64,000 nucleotides of DNA from PHAA01 sp022706565 (GCA_040769385.1 JAXGLD010000002.1:620001-684000), one strand, 5' to 3'; shown: positions 53,858 to 62,847, numbered from the stretch's first letter. Notes: generated from the letters alone by a model not told the origin. Numbers and translations: made by a program.

Positions 53858-54688
53858 ATGGAGAACGGTTTATCCAAACTGCTGATAAAGAAAGCCGTAG
53901 GTGATATTCTGCCGTGGTCTGAACAAGCAGCGCTGGTGCAGGAAACAGGCTTGCCGCTGCGGGAAATAGAGACGGCCGCATTGCGGCTGGGGATCGTTCC
54001 GGAGCGTTACCAGCGCAACCTGGGGGCCATCACCATCGCTGAACAGCTGAAGCTTTTCCATGCCAAAGCCGCAGTAATCGGTTGCGGCGGATTAGGCGGA
54101 TATGTGATCGAAGAGCTGGCCCGGTTGGGATTAGGAGAAATAAGGGTCTGGGACGGGGATGTTTTTGAAGCCACGAATCTCAATCGCCAACTCTTAGCCG
54201 AGATCCCCACCATAGGCAAATCTAAGGTGCAGAGCGCCGCAGCCCGGGTCGAAGCCATCAATCCTGCCGTCCGAATAACCGGTTACCCTCACCCCTTCAG
54301 GGGACCTGAAGATGCTCCGCTCCTGAAAGGGGTAGCCCTGGTCATCGACGCCCTGGACAATATTCCCGATCGACTGTGCCTGGCCCAGGCCTGCAGAGAA
54401 CTGCAGATCCCTATGATCCATGGAGCCGTCGACGGCTGGTATGGGCAGGTGATAATTCAATTCCCAGAGGAGAGGACCATAGAGCAAATTTATGGTCATG
54501 TTGAAGCCCGCCAGGATGAATCCGTCTCCAAACCATCCGTCCTGGGTTTCGTGCCCGCGGTCATTGCCAGCTTAGAGGTGGCCCAGGCCTCGAAGGTGAT
54601 TCTGGGTCGAGACGATTTACGGCGCGGCCAGCTCTTGGCTATAGATTTGCTGTCAATGGATATAGATACCCTGGATATAGGTTCTTAG
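53858..54688 (+). CDS. ThiF/MoeB/HesA-like E1 adenylyltransferase
   Basis: A 276-residue E1-like enzyme that adenylates the Gly-Gly end of a sulfur carrier. It has an extra N-terminal helical region of about 65 residues, then the nucleotide site VIGCGGLGG, the arginine finger-like NLNRQLL and VIDALDN. No CxxC zinc pairs are visible and the catalytic Cys position reads KPSVLG, so thioester chemistry by its own Cys seems absent. This fits the HesA-like proteins often found beside AOR genes. It follows MoaD-like by 2 bases. Confidence 0.88.
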   Translation: MENGLSKLLIKKAVGDILPWSEQAALVQETGLPLREIETAALRLGIVPERYQRNLGAITIAEQLKLFHAKAAVIGCGGLGGYVIEELARLGLGEIRVWDGDVFEATNLNRQLLAEIPTIGKSKVQSAAARVEAINPAVRITGYPHPFRGPEDAPLLKGVALVIDALDNIPDRLCLAQACRELQIPMIHGAVDGWYGQVIIQFPEERTIEQIYGHVEARQDESVSKPSVLGFVPAVIASLEVAQASKVILGRDDLRRGQLLAIDLLSMDIDTLDIGS

Positions 54689-54914
54689 CATAACACACGA
54701 CCTTCATTCGGGACGTAGGTAGCCTACCTTGGAGTTTCAGTTTCAATGGGGCGAGCAAAAAGGAGGTGCGACAGAAAAAATTGCTCAATAGATATTTTAA
54801 AAGACTAGAGAGATAGAGAAAGAATGGAATTGGATAACAGTCCCGGATGATGAGGTTGCTGACTATATCTCAAAGGAGGTGAAAGCTGGATTTCCTTGCG
54901 GAAACCAGTGTTCT

Positions 54915-55394
54915 ATGGACAGAATACTTGTGGTACAACCCGAGAAATGCACCAGCTGTCGAACCTGTGAACTGACCTGTTCTTTCACCAAAACCGGTGA
55001 AATGAATCCTGAGTTGGCCCGTATTTCGGTTTTGACTTATGAAAAGGTAGGGCTGGCGGTCCCCATGATATGCCAGCAATGCGGAGTACCTGCCTGCATG
55101 TTGATTTGCCCCGTGGGGGCTATCACTAAAAACACGGCTACGGGAGCCATGGAAGTGCATGATTCCAAATGCATCGGCTGCAAGATGTGCACCATCGCCT
55201 GCCCGTTTGGTGCGATTCATTATCATGTAGCCACCAACATAGTAAGCAAATGTGACCTCTGCTTCGGTGATCCGGCCTGCGTCAAGCTTTGCCCCTCCGG
55301 CGCCATCAGCTTTGTCGAAGCCAATGCCGGCAGTATTGCCAAGCGCAAAACATTTGCCGCCAAGTTCAAAAACCTGTTCGAGGAGGTGGGTTAA
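54915..55394 (+). CDS. AOR-associated ferredoxin with four [4Fe-4S] sites
   Basis: A 159-residue polyferredoxin of the AorB/HycB type. Cys groups: CTSCRTCELTC, CQQCGVPACMLIC, CIGCKMCTIAC and CDLCFGDPACVKLC, enough for four clusters. It would carry electrons from AOR to the NuoEF-like module. Start uncertain: AAAGGAGGTG lies 36 bases before the chosen ATG (MDRILVV), while a GTG inside that ribosome site opens the same frame 12 codons earlier. The AOR gene follows after 2 bases. Confidence 0.88.
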   Translation: MDRILVVQPEKCTSCRTCELTCSFTKTGEMNPELARISVLTYEKVGLAVPMICQQCGVPACMLICPVGAITKNTATGAMEVHDSKCIGCKMCTIACPFGAIHYHVATNIVSKCDLCFGDPACVKLCPSGAISFVEANAGSIAKRKTFAAKFKNLFEEVG

Positions 55395-55396
55395 GC

Positions 55397-57190
55397 ATGT
55401 ACGGATGGACAGGACAAATAATCCGGGTCAATTTGACAGCCGGCACAATTAAAAAAGAAGCCTTGCCAGTGAGCGATTTGCACAATTTTATCGGCGCGCG
55501 CGGGCTGGGCAGCAAGATTATCTTTGACGAGATAGATCCCCAGGTCGATCCCCTGAGTCCGGATAACAAGCTGATCTTTATGACCGGTCCGCTGACTGGA
55601 ACCCTGGCTACCTCGGGCGGGCGTTACAACGTCATTACCAAAGGGCCTCTGACCGGCACCATCGCTGCCTCTAATTCCGGGGGTTCCTTTGGTCCCGAAA
55701 TCAAGTTCGCAGGTTATGATGGCATCATTTTCGAAGGTAAATCCCCTGAACCAGTTTATTTGTGGATCAACAACGATACAGTAGAACTGCGCAGTGCCGC
55801 TGATCTCTGGGGTAAGACGGTCATCGAAACTACCGATTTCATCAAGGAAAATGTTGACGATGACGCCAGGGTGGCAGCCATCGGTCCTGCCGGCGAGAAC
55901 CTGGTCAAGTTCGCTAATATCCTGAATGATTATAACCGGGCCGCTGGACGGACCGGAGTTGGTGCAGTCATGGGTTCCAAGAATCTTAAAGCGGTTGCGG
56001 TCCGAGGTACCCTGGGGGTGAAGGTGGCTGACCAGGAAGGCTTCTTTGCCGCTATCAACGATGCCCGGGCCAAATTGAAAGCTCACCCGGTTACCGGAGC
56101 TGGTCTGGGGGCTTTCGGCACCAATATCCTGGTTAATATTATCAATGAACACGGTACCCTGCCGGTCAAAAACTTTAGTGAAGCCGCGGTATTCCCCGCT
56201 GCGGAAAAGATATCCGGCGAGTGGCAGGCGGAGCACAACCTGGTTAGGAACAAAGGGTGTTTTGGCTGTTCGATCGGCTGCGGCCGGGTTACTAAAAACC
56301 ACGGCAAATACAAGGGGATAGGAGAAGGCCCGGAATATGAGGCCACCTGGGGTTTCGGATCAGACCTATATATCGATGATTTTGAAGCTATTTCCAAAGC
56401 CAACTTCCTGTGCAACGAGTATGGGCTGGATTCCATTACTATGGCTACCACCCTGGCTTGTGCCACCGAGCTGACAGAAAAAGGCTTCATCCCCCGGGAT
56501 AAATCCAATCTCAGCTGGGGCAATGCCGAAGCGATGCTCCCTAAGATCAGAAAGACCGCCCTGCGGGAAGGTTTTGGCGATGAGTTGGCTGAAGGCTCAT
56601 ACCGGCTGGCTGAGATGTACGGACATCCTGAGCTCTCCATGTCGGTCAAAAAACAGGAACTGCCGGCTTACGATCCTCGCGGACAGCATGGTATCGGCCT
56701 CAATTATGCCACCTCCAACCGCGGCGGCTGCCATGTGCGCGGCTATATGACTTCCCCTGAGGTATTGGGGATACCGGTGAAAACTGACCCCGATAACCCG
56801 GCGGAAGCACCTGAACTGCTCAAGATCTTCCAGGATTTGACCGCAGTAGTTGATTCGGCTGGATTGTGCCTTTTCACCACCTTTGGCATCGGTCTGCCCG
56901 AGATCGCGGCGCAATATCGCACTGCCACCGGGGTAGATATAAGTGATGAGGAACTCCTCCTGGCGGGCGAACGCATCTGGAACCTGGAAAGACTCTTCAA
57001 CCTTAAGGCCGGATTCTCCAAAGCCGATGATACCCTGCCGGACCGACTCCTGAACGAACCTATGAAGGGAGGCCCCCACGAGGGTCGTACAGTGCAGTTG
57101 AGTGCGATGCTGCCTGTTTACTACAGCCTGCGCGGTTGGGATGAGGAAGGTGTTCCCTCCGAGGCCAAAAAACAGGAACTGGGCCTGTAG
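55397..57190 (+). CDS. aor: Aldehyde:ferredoxin oxidoreductase (tungstopterin)
   Basis: Tungsten- or molybdenum-bis-pterin enzyme that interconverts aldehydes and carboxylic acids. It is 597 residues long. The [4Fe-4S] ligands are at Cys288, Cys291, Cys295 (GCFGCSIGC) and Cys491 (GLCLFTTFG), positions almost the same as in the Pyrococcus enzyme. GRTGVGAVMGSKNLKA and RGGCHVRGY, pterin-binding blocks, are present. ATG with GAGGAGGTG 8 bases upstream. It lies between its ferredoxin and NuoE/F/G-like genes, a context that points to NAD(P)-linked electron transfer. Confidence 0.95.
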   Translation: MYGWTGQIIRVNLTAGTIKKEALPVSDLHNFIGARGLGSKIIFDEIDPQVDPLSPDNKLIFMTGPLTGTLATSGGRYNVITKGPLTGTIAASNSGGSFGPEIKFAGYDGIIFEGKSPEPVYLWINNDTVELRSAADLWGKTVIETTDFIKENVDDDARVAAIGPAGENLVKFANILNDYNRAAGRTGVGAVMGSKNLKAVAVRGTLGVKVADQEGFFAAINDARAKLKAHPVTGAGLGAFGTNILVNIINEHGTLPVKNFSEAAVFPAAEKISGEWQAEHNLVRNKGCFGCSIGCGRVTKNHGKYKGIGEGPEYEATWGFGSDLYIDDFEAISKANFLCNEYGLDSITMATTLACATELTEKGFIPRDKSNLSWGNAEAMLPKIRKTALREGFGDELAEGSYRLAEMYGHPELSMSVKKQELPAYDPRGQHGIGLNYATSNRGGCHVRGYMTSPEVLGIPVKTDPDNPAEAPELLKIFQDLTAVVDSAGLCLFTTFGIGLPEIAAQYRTATGVDISDEELLLAGERIWNLERLFNLKAGFSKADDTLPDRLLNEPMKGGPHEGRTVQLSAMLPVYYSLRGWDEEGVPSEAKKQELGL

Positions 57191-57248
57191 TATTCCATCA
57201 GGCACCAGGTAGATCCATAGGCAAAGTAACCGGGTGAAAGACGGAATC

Positions 57249-57288
57249 GGCTGCCACCTTGACTGAGAATAGATTCAAGGTGGCAGCC
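57249..57288. repeat. Perfect 14-bp hairpin between aor and the nuoE-like gene
   Basis: GGCTGCCACCTTGA and its exact complement surround a 12-base loop. No T run follows, so it is not a standard terminator. It is placed to act as an RNA processing or stability element that sets different levels of aor and nuoEFG-like messages. Confidence 0.65.
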
Positions 57289-57311
57289 CGGTACTGAGGA
57301 GGCCGATAATT

Positions 57312-57800
57312 ATGGCTGCATGCATTGATATGCAAGAATTAAGTTCGATTCTAACCCGCTATCCGCCTGAGCAACGCTATATACTAGCCATCATGCAGGA
57401 TATCCAGGGAGAGTACAAATACCTGCCCAAAACCGGGCTGCAAATGATTGCTGATTATGTGGATGCACCCTTGAGCCGCATTTACAGTATGGCCACCTTC
57501 TATAAGGCTTTCAGCCTGGTCCCCAAGGGGCGGATCAATTTCAAGGTGTGTGACGGCACTGCCTGTCACATCAAGGGTTCCAGCATTATCATGGATCAGA
57601 TCGACAAATATCTTAATATCAAACCGGGTGAGACCACCGCTGACCAGGAGTTCTCGATGGAGACGGTCAACTGTCTGGGAGCCTGCGCCTTAGCACCCGT
57701 TGTGGTCGCCAATGAAAAGGTGCATCCCAAGGTTACCTCATCCGGAATAATTGAGATTATTAAGGTATATGGAGGGCCAAATGATGCCGCAGATAATTGA
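57312..57800 (+). CDS. NuoE/HydC-like [2Fe-2S] thioredoxin-fold subunit
   Basis: A 162-residue subunit with CDGTAC and CLGAC, the C-x4-C and C-x3-C pattern of the NuoE [2Fe-2S] cluster. The N-terminal helical domain (YPPEQRYILAIMQDIQ) is standard. ATG after GAGGAGG. It overlaps the NuoF-like gene by 20 bases. Together these make the NADH-oxidising head of the complex. Confidence 0.93.
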   Translation: MAACIDMQELSSILTRYPPEQRYILAIMQDIQGEYKYLPKTGLQMIADYVDAPLSRIYSMATFYKAFSLVPKGRINFKVCDGTACHIKGSSIIMDQIDKYLNIKPGETTADQEFSMETVNCLGACALAPVVVANEKVHPKVTSSGIIEIIKVYGGPNDAADN

Positions 57801-59589
57801 GGCTGATAAGAAAATGGTCCTGGTGTGCTGCGGAACCGGCTGCCTGGCCAACGGCAGCATGGAGGTCTATCAGGAATTGCAGCAGCAATTGGCCAATTCC
57901 AATGTAAACGTATCAACCTACACCAAAGCGACCGGATGCAACGGCTGGTGTGAAAAAGGGCCTCTGGTTAAAATAATTCCCGATGATATCACCTATTGCC
58001 AGGTAGCCGCCAAGGATGTGGCCGAGGTAATAGCCAAAACCATAGGTAAGGGCGAACTCATCAATCGATTGCTCTACCGGGATCCAAAAACCAAGCAGAG
58101 GGTCAAGTCCCACCATCAAATCGATTTTTACAAGAAGCAGCATAAGGTGGCCCTGCGCAACATCGGAGAAATAGACCCGGCTTCCATAGAAGATTATATC
58201 AGCCGGGATGGCTACCAGGCGCTGAATAAAGTGCTGCACACCATGGGCCCCGGGCAAGTGGTGGAGGAAGTCATCAGATCCGGACTGCGGGGGCGGGGTG
58301 GGGGCGGATTCCCGACCGGCCAGAAATGGAAAGCCTGTACCGACGTCGAGGCATCCGTCCGCTATATTATCTGCAATGGGGACGAGGGCGATCCTGGAGC
58401 CTTTATGGATCGCAGCATTATGGAAGGTGATCCCCACACTGTTATTGAAGGCATGATCATAGGGGCTTATGCCGTCGAGGCGACAGCCGGGTTTATTTAT
58501 GTCCGGGATGAATACAGCCTGGCGGTCAAGAATCTGGGCATCGCTATCCAAGACGCGCGCCAGAAGGGTTTCCTGGGTGAAAATATCTTGGGCAGCCGGC
58601 TTAGTTTTGATATTGAGATCGTCCGTGGCGGCGGAGCTTTCGTATGTGGTGAAGAGACGGCCCTGATGGCTTCCATCGAAGGCAATGTGGGCGAGCCCCG
58701 CGACAAATATGTTTATCCCACTGAAAAGGGCTTATGGGGCCAACCGACGGTCATCAACAATGTGGAGACCTGGGCCAATCTTCCAGTTATTATTAATGAT
58801 GGAGCCGAAGCCTGGGCTTCCATTGGTACCGAGGGCAGCAAGGGAACCAAGGTGTTTTCCCTGGTTGGCAAAGTCATTAACACTGGACTAGTCGAGGTGC
58901 CCATGGGTACCACCCTGAGAGAAATAATCTACGAAATTGGCGGTGGTATCCTAAACAAACGGAAACTTAAGGCGGTCCAGACCGGCGGTCCTTCCGGGGG
59001 CTGTATCCCGGCTGAAATGCTGGACATGCCGGTGGACTTCGATTCCCTTACCGCGGCCGGATCGATGATGGGATCCGGCGGGTTGATTGTAATGGATGAC
59101 CGCACCTGTATGGTAGAGATAGCCCGCTACTATGTCAACTTTTTGGCGGGTGAATCCTGTGGCAAATGTACCCCCTGCCGTGAGGGTCTCAAAGCCATGC
59201 TGGAAATTCTCAGCAACTTCTGCCAGGGCAAGGGCAGCGATGCCGATTTGCAGTTCTTAATGGACACCAGCGAGACCATGCAAATGATGTCCCTCTGTGC
59301 CCTGGGGCGCACCGCTGCCAACCCGGTATTGTCCACCCTGCGCTATTTTAAGGATGAATACCTGGCCCATATTCATGAACAACACTGCCCGGCGGGAGTA
59401 TGCCGCGACCTGACCGAGTTTTATATTGATCCCGAACCTTGCACCGGCTGCGGCCTGTGTGCCCAGCATTGCCCGGTGGAGGCCATCAGCGGCGAGAAGA
59501 AAGAAGCACATGTGATTGACCAGGCTATCTGCATCCGCTGTGGTGAATGCCGCAACCAATGCAAGTTTGACGCCGTCATGATCCGTTAG
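57781..59589 (+). CDS. NuoF/HydB-like flavoprotein with extra Fe-S domains
   Basis: A 602-residue NAD(P)H/FMN subunit. Order: an N-terminal thioredoxin-like [2Fe-2S] domain (CGTGC, then ATGCNGWC), the FMN/NADH domain (GRGGGGFPTGQKW, GDEGDPGAFMD), the Nqo1 [4Fe-4S] group (SCGKCTPC) and a C-terminal 2x[4Fe-4S] ferredoxin (CTGCGLCAQHC, CIRCGECRNQC). This layout is that of HydB in bifurcating hydrogenases, not of plain complex I NuoF. The ATG at MMPQII was used. Translation is coupled to the previous gene by overlap. Confidence 0.93.
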   Translation: MMPQIIEADKKMVLVCCGTGCLANGSMEVYQELQQQLANSNVNVSTYTKATGCNGWCEKGPLVKIIPDDITYCQVAAKDVAEVIAKTIGKGELINRLLYRDPKTKQRVKSHHQIDFYKKQHKVALRNIGEIDPASIEDYISRDGYQALNKVLHTMGPGQVVEEVIRSGLRGRGGGGFPTGQKWKACTDVEASVRYIICNGDEGDPGAFMDRSIMEGDPHTVIEGMIIGAYAVEATAGFIYVRDEYSLAVKNLGIAIQDARQKGFLGENILGSRLSFDIEIVRGGGAFVCGEETALMASIEGNVGEPRDKYVYPTEKGLWGQPTVINNVETWANLPVIINDGAEAWASIGTEGSKGTKVFSLVGKVINTGLVEVPMGTTLREIIYEIGGGILNKRKLKAVQTGGPSGGCIPAEMLDMPVDFDSLTAAGSMMGSGGLIVMDDRTCMVEIARYYVNFLAGESCGKCTPCREGLKAMLEILSNFCQGKGSDADLQFLMDTSETMQMMSLCALGRTAANPVLSTLRYFKDEYLAHIHEQHCPAGVCRDLTEFYIDPEPCTGCGLCAQHCPVEAISGEKKEAHVIDQAICIRCGECRNQCKFDAVMIR

Positions 59590-59602
59590 GAGGGGTGGAA
59601 CG

Positions 59603-60343
59603 ATGAAGATTATGATCGACCAACAAGTGCTGGAAGTCAATCCTGGGGTGACCATCCTGGAAGCGGCGCGCCAGCATGGAATCCATATCCCCACCCTTTG
59701 TTATCATGAAGCCTTTGGCGGGCAGGGTATGTGCCGGATGTGCATGGTGGAAGTAAAAACCTCTCACTCCCGGAAAGTCGTAGCAGCTTGTACCTATCCC
59801 GTTCAGAGTGGGATAGAAGTGCAGACTTCCACTCCAGAGATCGAAAAAGGACGCCGTACCATTGTGGCCTTGCTTTATCGCAACGCCCCGGATAGCGGGT
59901 TCATGCAAAAGTTGTACACAGATTATGACTGTCCGGAGAATGGGCTGGCCGTCAACAATGGCGAACGGTGTATTTTATGCCGGTTGTGTGTTAGGGCTTG
60001 TGAGGAAATTGGCAGCAGTGCCATTTCAGCCGTGCTGCGGGGCACGGAAAAACGTATCGGTACTCCTTTTGACGAAGCATCGGCGGTTTGTATCGGCTGT
60101 GCAGCCTGCGCCAACATCTGCCCCACTGAAGCGATTGCTGTGGAGCAAACCGATCAGGATCGCACCATCTGGAACCGCACCTTTACCATGGTCCAATGCC
60201 GGAGCTGCGGCCGGAGCTTCGCTACCCGCGAACAACTCGACTATATATCTCAGAAGACGGGACTGGCTGGTTTGGACCTGGAGGTCTGTGACCTCTGCCG
60301 CAAGAAAAAGCTGGCCGCCAAAATCGAGCAATTCGCCAGGTAG
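59603..60343 (+). CDS. NuoG-N-like Fe-S protein with C-terminal Cys4 motif
   Basis: A 246-residue Fe-S protein. It has an N-terminal [2Fe-2S] ubiquitin-like domain (TLCYHE, GMCRMCMVEV), then two [4Fe-4S] sites (CILCRLCVRAC, CIGCAACANIC). There is no H-cluster or molybdopterin domain. A tail has CRSCGRSF and CDLCRKK, a possible zinc ribbon. ATG after GGAGGGG, 13 bases after the NuoF-like gene. It likely links the flavin head to the AOR ferredoxin. Last gene of the operon. Confidence 0.85.
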   Translation: MKIMIDQQVLEVNPGVTILEAARQHGIHIPTLCYHEAFGGQGMCRMCMVEVKTSHSRKVVAACTYPVQSGIEVQTSTPEIEKGRRTIVALLYRNAPDSGFMQKLYTDYDCPENGLAVNNGERCILCRLCVRACEEIGSSAISAVLRGTEKRIGTPFDEASAVCIGCAACANICPTEAIAVEQTDQDRTIWNRTFTMVQCRSCGRSFATREQLDYISQKTGLAGLDLEVCDLCRKKKLAAKIEQFAR

Positions 60344-60355
60344 ATCGCCCAATAG

Positions 60356-60407
60356 TTCCCCGGGTTTCATCCCATCAAATTGGGGGGGAACCCGGGGAAT
60401 TTCTTTG
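60356..60407 (+). terminator. Strong terminator closing the AOR operon
   Basis: TTCCCCGGGTT and AACCCGGGGAA pair over 11 bp, followed by TTTCTTTG. It is 12 bases after the stop of the NuoG-like gene. Confidence 0.85.
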
Positions 60408-60483
60408 TTCTGATCATGTGTGGTTTGATGCAGCCTAAAACACCATTGTTCCGCTTCAGCCCGTTTGCGCTTGATTCGCGTCA

Positions 60484-60957
60484 CTAAGCCCTTAACGTGG
60501 CCACGATGCGTTTAGGATTAAGCAGCAAATCCAAGGCATCATTGATGGCATTTGTAACAATGTCTGCTTTCTCGAGTGCTCTCACACTGCAGCCTTCGGA
60601 ACCAATAACAGCAATGCCTAAGGCCGCTTCATCCAACATGTAGATATCGTTATAACCATTCCCTATAGCAGCGGTGTGTTCTTTAGAAAGTTGAGCCAGG
60701 TAATTCACTTTGTCGAGACCTCCTTGATTGGGGTCTACCAACTCTAACCTGCACCCTAACGCAGTTGCGACCTCCGTTCCCATTCCATAAGTATCAGCAG
60801 TCAGGAGGTGGACTTCCACAATTTGCTTGAGTCTTGCAATACGTTCCTTAACCCCAGGTATCAGGTGACCGTCAACGGTTAGCGTCCCATTAATATCCAG
60901 TAGTAGATGATCAATGCTCAGCTTTGCGTTTCGACCCGGTATAACAATCTCAATCAA
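60484..60957 (-). CDS. HAD-family phosphatase-like protein
   Basis: A 157-residue HAD protein similar to the 'soluble P-type ATPase' group (phosphatase domain without transmembrane parts). Motif I is LLLDINGTLTVDG (D-x-N-G-T instead of D-x-D-G-T), motif II LLTADT, motif IV GNGYND. I chose the TTG 7 bases after GGGGGG. A longer frame reaches back over the next gene's end. The second Asp of motif I is Asn, as in some P-type ATPase domains. Function unknown. Confidence 0.75.
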   Translation of the reverse strand: MIEIVIPGRNAKLSIDHLLLDINGTLTVDGHLIPGVKERIARLKQIVEVHLLTADTYGMGTEVATALGCRLELVDPNQGGLDKVNYLAQLSKEHTAAIGNGYNDIYMLDEAALGIAVIGSEGCSVRALEKADIVTNAINDALDLLLNPKRIVATLRA

Positions 60958-60997
60958 TATTCGTCCCCCCTGACTTAATACTATTTGTTGGAACGCC

Positions 60998-62746
60998 CTA
61001 AAATTTAAACTGCGGAAGTTCAAGCGGCGGTTCGGGCTGAGGGTCCAGCCAGGTATTCGGATAAGTAACTTTTATTTGTTCTGTATCGGGTAGCCATTCA
61101 ATCCCGCAGCCCAACTTCTCAGTCACAAACCGCATGGGCAGCATGGTCCGTTCGCTAATGATTAGGGGCTTAACCTGCGGATTCTGTGGGTCAATCTGAA
61201 TGGCTGAGCCATTTAACAAAGCGTTATTCGAGCCAATCCACAGCTCGAGCTTGGTCGCTCCTAGGGTAACTGTGACTTTCTGCTCGGTGCCGTCCCAGGT
61301 GGTAACCGCGTCCAGCGGATCCGCGGCAAAACGAATCGGCAGCATGGTGCGGCCTTCAATCGAGACCGGGCTTACGTCCATCGTCTTGGTTACGCCATTT
61401 ACCAGATAAGTATTCTGGTTCAATGTGAACAGCATACTGACCAAGGTGTTCTGCACGGGCGGCTTAACTTCGGGGAGAGTAAGTACCGACCCGGCAGCCT
61501 CGTTGGAGTAGTTAGAAGCATTCATTCCGTTCACGGCTTTAACCCGATAGACGTACTTAACTCCGGCCTTAGCCGTGTTATCAACGTATTTAACCGTGTT
61601 GGCTGCTGTCTCCGTAAGTTTACTGAAGATTCCGCCGCCTTCTTTTCGCTCAACGATATAACCGGTCTCGTTTGTGGCGTTGTCTTTCCAGCTCAGGGAA
61701 GGTTGCTTCTGCCCTATGCCGGAACTGGCGGTTAAGCTTGTCGGGGTTGCCGGCTTCAACAACTGGGACAAATTAAGCTTGGGCTTAACCAAGCCGGGTG
61801 AGATAGCGCCCTGTTTAATGGTAAAATACTTATCGCTCTGATCAAAACAGTTGCCGTCTATCTCAGCATAGGTCCATCTGGCTTCCACGATCGCTTCGCC
61901 GGTTACTTCGTTAGGCACGGTCCAGGTGTAGATCCCGTTGTTCTCCAAGCCCTCTTGAATAACCCCCCAGGATGCGCCCCCATCCGTACTATAGTATAAG
62001 TTGATGTTGCCGTCGGGAATCAGGGTAGACCACTTGATGACAGCCTTATCACCGGCTGTCAGGGCTTCCCCGCCCGCTGGGAAGAGGACGTTTATCTCCT
62101 GCAAAACAGCCGCCTCGTTCCAGCAGCGAAACGCCGGTCCCTCATAGCTGTAGATGTCAGAATCCACATATTTAACCGCAGCATTATAATAGTGATCCGC
62201 ATTCCAGGTAACATCTAAACCATATTTCGGTTTGGCTTCCTGCCGATTTCCTTTATACCAACAGAGCATTTCCGCATTGCCATGGTAAGAATCCTCTAAT
62301 GGGACGATGTAACCTAAGACCCCGTAGTCTTCGTAGTTGTATTTGATAATGACCCCGTCTCGGGATTCTTCAGTGGGAGCAAAGAACTGCTCCAAGGAGT
62401 TCTTAACCATGTTATGAAGTGGAGAAGTATAGGGCAGGGGCACGGGAGAAATATAACCAGCAAAACCGTCATCTACAACTTTGCCGGTAGTCATCCAGTA
62501 ATTAAACTCTTCTTTATTGACCGTGTAAATATGAGTTCCCCCCGCGTTGTACCACTCACCCGTACGCGTAACCCGATAGATCGGCACCGCTTTGACGACC
62601 TCATGCCGGCTTATATAGGGCAACTGCAGTTTTTCTTTAATATCGAACATATTATTGTTCATCTGCAACGCTGAAGCGATATTTGAGGGAATGACAAGTA
62701 ACGTTGTTATTGTAAATAACACTAATAAAGTTTTGAACTTTCGCAT
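60998..62746 (-). CDS. Secreted protein with Ig-like, fibronectin III and copper-amine-oxidase-N stalk domains
   Basis: Predicted cell-surface protein, 582 residues. A signal peptide (MRKFKTLLVLF...ASA) is followed by an N-terminal region of about 200 residues that I do not recognise. Next come an Ig-like domain (FPAGGEALTAGDKAVIKW), an FN3 domain (PATPTSLTASSG, YVYRVKAVN) and two tandem stalk repeats of the copper amine oxidase N-domain (EGRTMLPIRFAAD and SERTMLPMRFVTE). The ATG used has AGAGGGGG upstream. Stalk domains are common in clostridial surface proteins and bind the wall. The substrate is unknown. Confidence 0.8.
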   Translation of the reverse strand: MRKFKTLLVLFTITTLLVIPSNIASALQMNNNMFDIKEKLQLPYISRHEVVKAVPIYRVTRTGEWYNAGGTHIYTVNKEEFNYWMTTGKVVDDGFAGYISPVPLPYTSPLHNMVKNSLEQFFAPTEESRDGVIIKYNYEDYGVLGYIVPLEDSYHGNAEMLCWYKGNRQEAKPKYGLDVTWNADHYYNAAVKYVDSDIYSYEGPAFRCWNEAAVLQEINVLFPAGGEALTAGDKAVIKWSTLIPDGNINLYYSTDGGASWGVIQEGLENNGIYTWTVPNEVTGEAIVEARWTYAEIDGNCFDQSDKYFTIKQGAISPGLVKPKLNLSQLLKPATPTSLTASSGIGQKQPSLSWKDNATNETGYIVERKEGGGIFSKLTETAANTVKYVDNTAKAGVKYVYRVKAVNGMNASNYSNEAAGSVLTLPEVKPPVQNTLVSMLFTLNQNTYLVNGVTKTMDVSPVSIEGRTMLPIRFAADPLDAVTTWDGTEQKVTVTLGATKLELWIGSNNALLNGSAIQIDPQNPQVKPLIISERTMLPMRFVTEKLGCGIEWLPDTEQIKVTYPNTWLDPQPEPPLELPQFKF

Positions 62747-62847
62747 ATAAATCCCCCTCTTTTTGTCCATTTAATTCTGGTTGCCCACTGCTGCGGTTCT
62801 TCGTCGTTCGAGCTGCTGTCGTCACATATTTTATTTACCCCGCATTA

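Noticed and set aside
54689..54914. Possible molybdenum/tungsten cofactor riboswitch before the AOR ferredoxin gene
   Set aside because: Only a short AGGTA-GCC-TACCT palindrome is present. The conserved Moco RNA elements are not.
55391..56302. 303-codon frame on the minus strand
   Set aside because: It is antisense to the AOR gene, whose motifs are clear. No start signal.
57913..58551. 212-codon frame on the minus strand
   Set aside because: Shadow of the NuoF-like gene.
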